Shown here piece after piece: positions 6,925-12,728 of a stretch of 19,343 nucleotides of DNA. A program made the position numbers and the translations under genes. This stretch comes from Candidatus Methylomirabilota bacterium (GTDB lineage: Bacteria > Methylomirabilota > Methylomirabilia > Methylomirabilales > CSP1-5), in the NCBI GenBank assembly GCA_023249165.1, contig JAHFDE010000021.1, forward strand, positions 1-19,343, written 5' to 3'. Under the pieces are notes generated by a model. It was not told the DNA's origin. It was given only the letters and a program-made list of their open reading frames with translations, and ran no database searches. The first letter of the stretch is position 1; every line of letters begins with the position of its first letter.

Positions 6925-7545
6925 TCAGGAGCCGAGGTCCCTTGCTCCCTCTCGCGCCCCCTGACGATCGACCGCCTTGAAGGCGGTGGTGAGCTCCTCC
7001 TTCAATCTCTCCACAGCCGCGGTGTGGGCCGACTCCACCTGCGTCATCTGCCGGGAGGTGCTCAGAGTTCGGAGCATCATCATGAAGAAGGCAATGACGC
7101 CCAGAACGATCCCCCCGGCTGTGGCGTAGGGGAGGCCGACCCCTCGCTCGACGAGGTACCCGAGCATCGCGCCGACCAAGACCGTCGTGGCCGAGATCTT
7201 CAGGGTGCGGGCGAGGCGCCGTGGAGAACCCATCTCGGCGTCGTAGGATCGATAGGTCAGGAGCAGTTGGCTGTACGCGGGGATCACCTGGAGGGCCGCC
7301 TCCCGCTTCTGTCGGAGCAGCGCGGCCTTCCGCTGCCGCTCCCTGATCGCTTGTTGAAGTTCCTCGGGCAGCTCCTTCATCTCTTCCGCCGACGGCAGGT
7401 CGATCAGACAGGCCCTGATCCGCCGGGCAAAGGCCTCGCGGATAGCTGAAACAGCCTCCGCCTCGTCTCCCTTGGCAAAGGCCGCATCGAGGGATCGAAA
7501 GCAGAGGGCAACCAGCTCGCGGTTCTCTGCTGTGTCCTGGTCCAC
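6925..7545 (-). CDS. Two-TM membrane protein with coiled-coil N-terminus
   Basis: The 206-residue product is not of a family I recognise. Residues 5-50 are helical and acidic, 52-90 form a charged coiled coil (EELQQAIRERQRKAALLRQKR in part), two hydrophobic spans lie at about 115-133 and 138-158, and a further helix at 163-195 faces back to the cytoplasm. This would be a hairpin anchor with both ends on the same side. I start at GTG 7545: the frame stays open further up but would run into the divergent PP2C gene and has no family character. A TATAGT at 7557-7552 lies only six bases before the GTG, so the message may be leaderless. It is co-directional with the TenA-like gene 14 bases on. Confidence 0.72.
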   Translation of the reverse strand: MDQDTAENRELVALCFRSLDAAFAKGDEAEAVSAIREAFARRIRACLIDLPSAEEMKELPEELQQAIRERQRKAALLRQKREAALQVIPAYSQLLLTYRSYDAEMGSPRRLARTLKISATTVLVGAMLGYLVERGVGLPYATAGGIVLGVIAFFMMMLRTLSTSRQMTQVESAHTAAVERLKEELTTAFKAVDRQGAREGARDLGS

Positions 7546-7551
7546 CCCTTG

Positions 7552-7575
7552 ACTATAGCCCGGGAGGAGTGAAAA
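7552..7575 (-). promoter_or_regulatory. Possible promoter of the two-TM gene giving a leaderless message
   Basis: TATAGT on the minus strand at 7557-7552, preceded by TTGGGG with an 18-base spacer. Transcription would begin about at the GTG (7545) itself. The -35 matches only three of six, so this is tentative. Confidence 0.35.
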
Positions 7576-7584
7576 CCCCAAGCC

Positions 7585-7613
7585 TTGCCTTTGCGCCTCC
7601 GCTGACGTATGGT
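7585..7613 (+). promoter_or_regulatory. Promoter of the PP2C gene with a small palindrome at the -10
   Basis: TTGCCT at 7585-7590, a 17-base spacer and TATGGT at 7608-7613. The -10 is embedded in CTGAC-GTATG-GTCAG (7602-7616), an inverted repeat of five bases per arm that could be an operator. The leader would be about 50 bases. Confidence 0.4.
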
Positions 7614-7668
7614 CAGCAAGGGACTTAGAGCGGCGTGTTGTACACGGGTCTCTCCGGTAGAGGGACCA

Positions 7669-8442
7669 ATGTCGAGGCAGCCTGACCCGGCCACTGCCCG
7701 CATTCGGGCCGTCCATGACGTCTCGGATATCGGCCTGCGGCACACCATGGAGGACCGCCATGTCCTCGAGATCCGTCCGGAGATCGGCCTCTTCGGTGGG
7801 GTCTACGACGGCCATGGAGGACCGGAGGCGGCCGAGATCGTGGCGGCATCACTCCATCAGGCCTTCTTCGAGGCGCTTGACGCTGGGCTCGACCCCATCG
7901 AGGCATTCCGGCAGTCCTACCGCGTGGTGGAGGGGCGGCTGGAGCGCACGGACAGCGGGGCCACTGCTGCGACGATCTTCTTCCGGAAGAATGAACTCCA
8001 CTTCGCCCACGTGGGGGATGCCGAGATCCTCCTCGCAGGAGCCGGACCGACACCCCTCACCCGCCCCCACCGGGTGGACGATCCCTCGGAGCGGTCCCGC
8101 ATCATTATGGCAGGGGGACAGATCGAGGGAGGATATGTGGTCCGGGGCCTCCGGGGGCTCATGCCGACCCGGAGCTTCGGTGACAGCTACTTTCGTCCCA
8201 TCGGGGTGATGGCTGTCCCGACCGTGGGAGAGCGGCGGCTCAGTTTGGACGAGCGGTTTCTCGTGGTGGCTTGCGACGGCCTCTTTGACGTCCTGGAGGG
8301 AGAGGACATCGTGCGAATGCTCCTCAACAGCTCTGGGGCTCGGGAGGGGGCCGAGAACCTTCGGGATGAGGTCCTTGCCAGAGGTGGGACAGACAATCTG
8401 ACGATTCTGGTGATCGAATTTGAACCAGGGAGCGCCCGATAG
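7669..8442 (+). CDS. PP2C-family Ser/Thr protein phosphatase
   Basis: Metal-dependent PP2C enzymes remove phosphate from Ser/Thr of proteins. The 257-residue single-domain product has all standard motifs: TMEDRH at 26-31, GVYDGHGG at 44-51 with metal ligand Asp47, SGATAATIFF at 96-105, HVGDAEILL at 114-122, ACDGLFDVL at 201-209 with Asp203, and GGTDNLTILVIEF at 239-251 with Asp242-Asn243. The catalytic set looks complete and there is no TM span, so it is a soluble cytoplasmic enzyme. The GDS segment after MPTRSFG (171-173) is also family-typical. ATG 7669 follows GAGGG at about four bases; an upstream in-frame ATG at 7609 overlaps the -10 and is less likely. No partner kinase is in the window. 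Confidence 0.95.
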   Translation: MSRQPDPATARIRAVHDVSDIGLRHTMEDRHVLEIRPEIGLFGGVYDGHGGPEAAEIVAASLHQAFFEALDAGLDPIEAFRQSYRVVEGRLERTDSGATAATIFFRKNELHFAHVGDAEILLAGAGPTPLTRPHRVDDPSERSRIIMAGGQIEGGYVVRGLRGLMPTRSFGDSYFRPIGVMAVPTVGERRLSLDERFLVVACDGLFDVLEGEDIVRMLLNSSGAREGAENLRDEVLARGGTDNLTILVIEFEPGSAR

Positions 8443-8475
8443 GTTATGGGACACGTCGCCCCAGTCGGGAGACGG

Positions 8476-8673
8476 ATGCCAACACGTTCGAGCGATCGGC
8501 CAGCCTTGGCACAGGTTCAGGCCGAGGTGATTCACTGTACGCGATGTCCGCGGCTCACCCTCTACCGGGAGCAGGTCGCGGCTCAGAGGGTCCGCCGCTT
8601 GACGCAACCTATGTTTCATGCCATCTTTCGAGAGGCCCGCCGCCTCCTGTCCGAGAAAGAGAATCCGGCATGA
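8476..8673 (+). pseudogene. Uracil-DNA glycosylase (family 5-like) remnant with the catalytic core deleted
   Basis: The 65-residue reading frame joins the two ends of a UdgB-type glycosylase. Residues 18-40 (VIHCTRCPRLTLYREQVA and following) match the N-terminus with the first two iron-sulfur cysteines, Cys21 and Cys24. Residues 41-58 (RLTQPMFHAIFREARRLL) match the C-terminal TGRLTEPM-type helix. About 150 residues that normally lie between, with the GLAPA motif, the remaining cluster cysteines and the late HPS motif, are absent. The join is in frame at about 8593-8598 (two CGC codons). GGGAG precedes ATG 8476. With half a cluster site and no active site it cannot be a glycosylase. Identification rests on remembered family patterns; an assembly collapse is an alternative. 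Confidence 0.68.
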
Positions 8674-8755
8674 GCGTTGGCCCGCCGCGTGGTGGGTACG
8701 TGCGTAGAGGGCCCGACGTGAAGAGGGGAGGACTCCTTCAGAGAGAGGGGAGATC

Positions 8756-9643
8756 ATGGCTGTGATCTTCGTTCCAGCGGAAGTGAGTCGTCTCGATAAT
8801 ATCGATCCAAAGGAGATCAAGGTCGTTGAGATACAGATGCCCTATGCCTTTGAAGTCGATGGCCGGGTGTACCCGATTGCCGATGAAATGCGGCCGGGTA
8901 CCGCCTTTCTGGCAGAGCCTTTTGGCGCGCGGACACAAAAGCTCCAAAAGCGTCTCTATACTCGTTCCAATTGCGCTCTCACCGAGAATCGAATCCTTCA
9001 GACGATCATCAATGATACACACGATCCGAAGGCGGACACTTCCATATGGTGGCAAACTGATGAGGTGAGAGTCGGGGATAAGATCAACGTGCGGGCCGAA
9101 TTCAATGGTGACGGGACCACACTGATCGTGTACGAACACAGGATCAAGGACGAGAACAAGAGTCTCAAGCTGGAACCCGATGACTGGTGGCTCGACAAGA
9201 AGTTTCTCGGTATCGGGTTCTCGACTGGCGTGACTCCCGTCTTTGCCCACGTCCGGTATCTTGCTGCGCTGAATTTCGGGCGAACACGGAAACATCCAGG
9301 GGCGCACTATGTCCTGATTGTGAGCGTGAAGAATCCGAGACAATTGATGTCTCACGAGGAGTGGCTGGAGATCGAAAAGAAGTACCCTGAGAATTTCCGA
9401 TATCATCCCGTCTTGACCCGCGAATGGCCTGAGGATTGGCCCTATACGCGGGGAAGAATTGTCAAGGCTGAGAAGGGGGTCGATGGGCAGGAAAAGATCA
9501 ACATGGACCCCCTCTTCGGGGTGGTCGCCGACATTGAAGAGCGGCACGTCAGGATGTGCGGGAATGAAACGGCGGAACTGCAGCTTCGGACCGGGTTCGA
9601 GCAGACGAGGAACCCCGCCAGCTTTAAGGCGGAAGTCTGGTGA
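8756..9643 (+). CDS. Divergent ferredoxin-NADP reductase-like flavoprotein
   Basis: The 295-residue product has the order of an FNR-type reductase but low resemblance. RLYTRSN at 66-72 stands where the FAD-binding RxYS motif sits, VGDKINVRAEFNG at 106-118 where the flavin domain closes, and FLGIGFSTGVTPVFAHVRYL at 150-169 is the glycine-rich nicotinamide loop. Then come HYVLIVSVKNPRQLMSHEEWLEIEKKYP (a strand plus the Y-xx-EL region), FRYHPVLTREWP, and RMCGNETAELQLRTGF at 266-281, the CG-x-P/M end motif. It should carry electrons between NAD(P)H and a redox partner; no ferredoxin or oxygenase gene is adjacent. The coding sequence is visibly less GC-rich than its neighbours, hinting at transfer. 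AGAGAGGGGAGATC precedes the ATG at 8756. Fold likely, partner unknown. Confidence 0.62.
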   Translation: MAVIFVPAEVSRLDNIDPKEIKVVEIQMPYAFEVDGRVYPIADEMRPGTAFLAEPFGARTQKLQKRLYTRSNCALTENRILQTIINDTHDPKADTSIWWQTDEVRVGDKINVRAEFNGDGTTLIVYEHRIKDENKSLKLEPDDWWLDKKFLGIGFSTGVTPVFAHVRYLAALNFGRTRKHPGAHYVLIVSVKNPRQLMSHEEWLEIEKKYPENFRYHPVLTREWPEDWPYTRGRIVKAEKGVDGQEKINMDPLFGVVADIEERHVRMCGNETAELQLRTGFEQTRNPASFKAEVW

Positions 9644-9663
9644 CACGGGGATGATGGAGAAGA

Positions 9664-9697
9664 AAACAGGGGGAGGGGGCTTCCCCCTCCCCCTGTT
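9664..9697. terminator. Perfect 15-bp hairpin terminator between convergent genes
   Basis: AACAGGGGGAGGGGG at 9665-9679 pairs perfectly with 9683-9697 around a three-base loop. Read on the minus strand the stem is followed by TTCT after two paired Ts, making it a good intrinsic terminator for the lipoprotein gene; it may also stop the FNR-like transcript from the other side. Confidence 0.8.
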
Positions 9698-9753
9698 GAG
9701 TGATCTAGCTTTTCCGACCGGAAAAGTGGCGGCCTGCCGAAAGGGGTACCTCC

Positions 9754-10044
9754 CTATTTCGGTTTCGGCGCGGGAGTCGGCGCTTTCGGAGCCGGCTTCT
9801 TCTTGGCCGCCTCAAGGGACTTTTCCAGCAGGGCGACCTGCTTCTGCAGGCCTTCAATGGTTGTGCTCAGGGTGCTCTTTTCCGCCTCGAGGGACTGGAG
9901 CTTCCCCTTCAGGGAGGCATTCTCCTCTTGTGCCGTCTTGATTTGGGCCTTCAGGGCTTCATTCTCCTTCTGGAGTTCCTGGCCGCAGCCCGCGATCAGG
10001 AAGAGCGTTAGGACTAGAAGGCTCCCCGCCATCCTCTGTGTCAT
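9754..10044 (-). CDS. Small lipoprotein with coiled coil and Pro/Lys-rich tail
   Basis: The 96-residue product has a lipoprotein signal: basic MTQRMAGS, a hydrophobic run, and lipobox LIAGC at 16-20, so Cys20 would be lipidated. Gly at +2 does not give an inner-membrane retention signal. Residues 22-82 are a continuous coiled coil with heptad-spaced Leu/Ile/Val. The tail KKKPAPKAPTPAPKPK is of the kind that can touch peptidoglycan or a protein partner. It resembles Lpp/periplasmic spacer proteins in design but not in detectable sequence. GGAG lies six bases before ATG 10044; an extension to 10080 lacks support. It ends shortly before the hairpin at 9664-9697 and is probably expressed from the promoter at 10240-10267. 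Confidence 0.82.
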   Translation of the reverse strand: MTQRMAGSLLVLTLFLIAGCGQELQKENEALKAQIKTAQEENASLKGKLQSLEAEKSTLSTTIEGLQKQVALLEKSLEAAKKKPAPKAPTPAPKPK

Positions 10045-10128
10045 GCTCTGCTCCATGTCCGGGATCCCGGTGGGAATCAAGTTTGTCGGGCGATGCTTCG
10101 CTCACAATGCGGTATAAGACGATGTCGT

Positions 10129-10203
10129 CTAGGGCCTCTTCGGTCCCGGTCCTTTCGGCGGCGGTGGCCCTGGCTTCTTCTCGCCTGGCTTCTGGGCCCG
10201 CAC
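10129..10203 (-). CDS. Possible 24-residue Pro/Lys/Gly-rich peptide upstream of the lipoprotein
   Basis: A GTG at 10203 begins a 24-codon frame ending in TAG at 10129. It is preceded by AAGGGGGTGATC at 10218-10207, which differs in one base from the full complement of the 16S rRNA tail, at a usable spacing to the GTG. The translation is MRAQKPGEKKPGPPPPKGP and onward, mostly Pro, Lys and Gly, echoing the Pro/Lys tail of the downstream lipoprotein. The polyproline run suggests ribosome pausing and EF-P dependence. It could be a leader peptide, a small protein, or a chance frame; the promoter just upstream favours translation. Confidence 0.35.
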   Translation of the reverse strand: MRAQKPGEKKPGPPPPKGPGPKRP

Positions 10204-10239
10204 GCGGATCACCCCCTTTCGTCTCGTCTGTGGACTGAC

Positions 10240-10267
10240 AGTATATATACCTGAGCCCCGCGCGCAA
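10240..10267 (-). promoter_or_regulatory. Promoter of the small-peptide/lipoprotein unit
   Basis: Minus strand TTGCGC at 10267-10262, a 16-base spacer and TATACT at 10245-10240 inside an AT-rich run (TATATATAC). Transcription would begin near 10233, about 30 bases before the GTG of the small frame and about 190 before the lipoprotein ATG. Confidence 0.5.
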
Positions 10268-10405
10268 GGAAAAATGTCGGTGGCTTTGTCGCGATCCGAA
10301 AGACCTGTCCGGTTGGTTCCGGGGCGACCATATCATGAAGTAGCGGCGTGAGAAAGGGCTTGCCCTTCGAGAACCCGGGGCTTAAGATGCGGCCCTGGAG
10401 GAGCA

Positions 10406-11089
10406 ATGCGAGACACAGTGACATGGGTCGTACTCCTTGTGGCCTGTGCGGTCGTGGGCGTCCTGGGCTACCGGTACTACAAGGCCACCGAGCAAATCGC
10501 CCAGCTCACCGAGAAGACGACTCGGCTCACGGCAGAGGTCGAGGGCGTCACCGAAGTCCAGGAGCTGACCGAGGCAAAGCAGGCGAAGGAGGCTCGGAAG
10601 GCCGCGGAGACCATTGCCGGCCTGACGCAGACCCGAGACAAGCTCATGGGTGAGGTGCAGGGCCTGCAGAAGGAGTTGGCCAAGACCCGCGAGGAACGAG
10701 AGACATTGAAGACCCAGGTCGCCACGCTCCAGGGCGAGTCCAAGAAACTGGAGGGGAACCTCAAGGCCCTCCAGGGGGACAAGGAGAAGCTGGATCGTCG
10801 ACTGGAGAGTGTCGAGCGGACGCTCAAGGATCGGGAGGCAAAACTTCAGGAGCTGGAAAAGGCCCTGCGCACGTGGCAGGGGACCGGTCAGCGATTGTTG
10901 GAAGAGCAGAAGAAGCTCCAGGCTGAACTCCGGGCCCGCGAAGAGGAGCTCAAGCGGGTTAATCTGCTCCAGGCGGAACGGGCTGCGGAGGTCCACGAGC
11001 TCACCCAGGCCCTCAAGGAGCGGGAAGGGCAAATCGCAGGGCTCCGGCGCCAAGTCCGGGACCTCGAGATGCGCCCAGGCGTGCGGTAA
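10406..11089 (+). CDS. Membrane-anchored long coiled-coil protein
   Basis: The 227-residue product has one N-terminal TM span at about 5-21 (VTWVVLLVACAVVGVLG) followed by an almost unbroken coiled coil to residue 222, rich in Glu, Lys, Leu and Gln with heptad spacing. There is no lipobox, and the span is not followed by a cleavage site, so it is a signal anchor with the coil most likely in the periplasm. GGAGGAG lies two to three bases before the ATG with a tight fit. It shares architecture with the divergent lipoprotein across the 10204-10405 gap. The DsbA-family gene begins about 60 bases after its stop and may share the transcript. No enzymatic domain is visible; a structural or tethering role is inferred. 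Confidence 0.8.
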   Translation: MRDTVTWVVLLVACAVVGVLGYRYYKATEQIAQLTEKTTRLTAEVEGVTEVQELTEAKQAKEARKAAETIAGLTQTRDKLMGEVQGLQKELAKTREERETLKTQVATLQGESKKLEGNLKALQGDKEKLDRRLESVERTLKDREAKLQELEKALRTWQGTGQRLLEEQKKLQAELRAREEELKRVNLLQAERAAEVHELTQALKEREGQIAGLRRQVRDLEMRPGVR

Positions 11090-11149
11090 CGTCCTGGTGT
11101 GTCCCTTGCCGACACTCCCTGCGACCGCTCCGCAGCGCGAGAACGGCCC

Positions 11150-11749
11150 GTGTCAATTCTGGTGGTCTTCGATTACCTCTGACCCTGGTGCTTCGTGGCC
11201 GAGGTTCGGCTCGACGCTGTCCTGACACGCCTCGGCCGACGAGTGCCAATCCGGCGAGTCGGCTATATCCTCAAGCCTGAACCCCCCGCCTTCCCCAGCT
11301 TCTCCGGCGAGCGCCGTGCCCACTGGCAGCGGGCTGGGGCGGCGGAGCCCTCCCTGGGGATCCGTCTCTGGGTGAAGGGCGAGCGGTATCCCGGGTCAAG
11401 CGTTCCGGCGCTCGAGGCCGCTCAGGCGGCCAGGCGCCAGGGAGACGAGGCCTCGGAGACCTTTCACTTCGGCCTCTTCCGTGCCTTCCTGGTTGAAAAC
11501 CGCGATATCAGCGACCGAGCCGCCCTGGAAGAGGTGGCGGCCACGTGCGGTCTTGATCTTCACCGCTTCACGGTCGACATCAATGACCCCACGGTGAAGG
11601 AGGCGGTCTACGCGGAGCACCTCGAAGCGGTGGACCGGTACCAAGTCGAGGCGGTGCCCACGATCATCATTGGCGAGGAGCGCATTGAGGGGGCCGCGCC
11701 TCCGGCGGTCTACGAGATGGCTTTGGCCCGGTTCGCCGCGGACGCCTGA
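11150..11749 (+). CDS. DsbA-family thiol oxidoreductase, probable selenoprotein (UxxC)
   Basis: Reading from GTG 11150 gives MSILVVFDYL-TGA-PWCFV and then an open frame to 11749. With TGA at 11180-11182 read as selenocysteine, the product is 199 residues, the length of FrnE/DsbA-like proteins. The first strand and UPWC (11-14) replace the family's CPWC. The rest follows the fold: a helical insert with the P-x-L-E-A-A-Q-A-A-R-R-Q-G helix, DISDRAALEEVAATCGLD, VEAVPTIIIG with cis-Pro170, and a closing helix. Without the TGA read-through the annotated part would start at GTG 11195 and lack the redox motif. No signal peptide is visible, so the enzyme is likely cytoplasmic. A SECIS-like hairpin follows the TGA. 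The start lacks a clear ribosome site; GTG 11099 is an alternative. A nonsense mutation or base error is the rival explanation. Confidence 0.85.
11193..11214 (+). promoter_or_regulatory. bSECIS-like hairpin after the in-frame TGA
   Basis: GGCCGA (11197-11202) pairs with TCGGCT (11206-11211) around the loop GGT (11203-11205). Below it the bulged T11196 is followed by three more pairs (11193-11195 with 11212-11214). The apical loop begins 20 bases after the TGA. The GGU loop and bulged U are the features that SelB reads in the E. coli fdhF element, where the loop is at a very similar distance. Confidence 0.72.
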
Positions 11750-12054
11750 GAAAATCTTTTTGAGCGCAAGAATCGGATGGTGTGCCTCCGGAGGACTGAC
11801 TATCCTTCCCCGCAGGAGGTGACAGACGCGATGAAGAAGACTGAGCCGCAGGGGTGAGCCGGCTGCGATCCGGCCGTCGCCACACCGTCGGCATGATCTT
11901 TCACGACGCGAAATGATCCCGGACTTGTTTGAGGGCGAGCTGCGGGACGTGGATGAATTGACCTTGAGACGGAGAGGGTCGGCGCTGGCCCCGCGATGCA
12001 CGTGATGGCCCCGTCGGTTCTCGCTTTCAGTTCTATGCCAGCAGGGGGTAAACT
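11750..12054 (+). other. Gap with an orphan ribosome site and eight-codon frame
   Basis: No full gene is seen between the DsbA-family gene and the DinB-like gene. A strong AGGAGGTGA at 11814-11822 precedes ATG 11831, but the frame MKKTEPQG ends at TGA 11855-11857, with another in-frame TGA at 11894. This looks like a truncated or broken gene start. A ten-base palindrome CCTCCGGAGG lies at 11785-11794. The stretch beyond 11900 has no recognisable content. Confidence 0.4.
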
Positions 12055-12519
12055 GTGGATAGACGGCAACTTCTAAGACGACTTGACAAGGCGTGGGAGG
12101 CGTTCAAGGAGTCGTACGCCGGTCTGTCAGACTCGGAACTGATGGAGCCTGGTGTCACGGGCGCCTGGTCGGTGAGAGACATCCTCGCGCACGTGACCAC
12201 GTGGGAAGAGGAGGCGCTGACGCACCTGCCGCTCATCCTCAAGGGCGGCAAGCCACCGCGGTACTACGTAAGGTACGGCGGCATCGATGCCTTCAACGCC
12301 CAGATGACGGAGCAGAAAAGAAGCTTTCCGCTCTCGGAAGTGCTAAGGCAACTGGACGAAACCCACCGCCACCTCATCGACTTCGTCCAGAGCGCGCCCG
12401 AAGATCAATTTATCCGCGAAACGCGCTTCCGCCATCGTCTACGGCTCGATACGTACAGCCATTACCCGAAGCACGCCGAGGCGATACGGAAATGGCGAGA
12501 GCAGCGGTCAGCCGGATGA
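12055..12519 (+). CDS. DinB/ClbS (DfsB)-type four-helix protein
   Basis: The 154-residue product matches the DinB superfamily, closest in pattern to ClbS/DfsB proteins; ClbS protects hosts from colibactin. The first helix pair ends in GAWSVRDILAHVTTWEEEAL at 36-55, with metal-type His46, and the segment PPRYYVRYGGIDAFNAQMTEQKRSFPLSEVLRQLDETHRHLIDF spans the middle. DTYSHYPKHAEAIRKWRE at 132-149 closes it with His136 and His140, so a three-His metal site is possible. The GTG start at 12055 has AGGGGG six bases upstream. Substrate cannot be assigned; DinB proteins include thiol-dependent enzymes using bacillithiol-like cofactors, which fits loosely with the BshB-like gene here. Confidence 0.82.
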   Translation: MDRRQLLRRLDKAWEAFKESYAGLSDSELMEPGVTGAWSVRDILAHVTTWEEEALTHLPLILKGGKPPRYYVRYGGIDAFNAQMTEQKRSFPLSEVLRQLDETHRHLIDFVQSAPEDQFIRETRFRHRLRLDTYSHYPKHAEAIRKWREQRSAG

Positions 12520-12685
12520 GGGAGGTTCAGAACTGATGCGTATGGTGATGACTCCTCGAGACGCTCGATCCCTGCCCGTCGCTCGGCGACCTTGGGCGAG
12601 CCATGGCCTGCGCTCTGGAGATTTGTTGCCAGCCTGCAGAGAGGGCCGGCAGCGACGTCCGGCAGGGCCTTGCCACGTCAGGGGA

Positions 12686-12728
12686 GCCCTTCGATAGACT
12701 CAGGGCAGCCCTTCGATGAACTCAGGGC
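12686..12728. repeat. Tandem pair of GCCCTTCGA-type palindromic repeats
   Basis: Two 21-base units, GCCCTTCGATAGACTCAGGGC (21 bases split here as GCCCTTCGAT and AGACTCAGGGC) and a variant with GA instead of AG in the centre, are separated by one base. Each has GCCCT/AGGGC inverted ends. The second unit supplies the TGA stop of the opposing TPR gene at 12724-12722. The preceding 12520-12685 gap holds no gene I trust. Confidence 0.75.

Noticed and set aside
11855..11896. Second selenocysteine codon at 11855
   Set aside because: The following frame is only 13 codons long, the hairpin GCCGG/CCGGC begins directly at the TGA rather than 15-20 bases on, and no protein family is visible.
11396..12001. 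201-codon minus-strand frame
   Set aside because: Antisense to the DsbA-family gene and without a recognisable domain.
12536..12697. 53-codon frame after the DinB-like gene with GGGAGG ten bases upstream
   Set aside because: The spacing is long, the translation is Arg/Pro-rich without pattern, and it ends inside a repeat.
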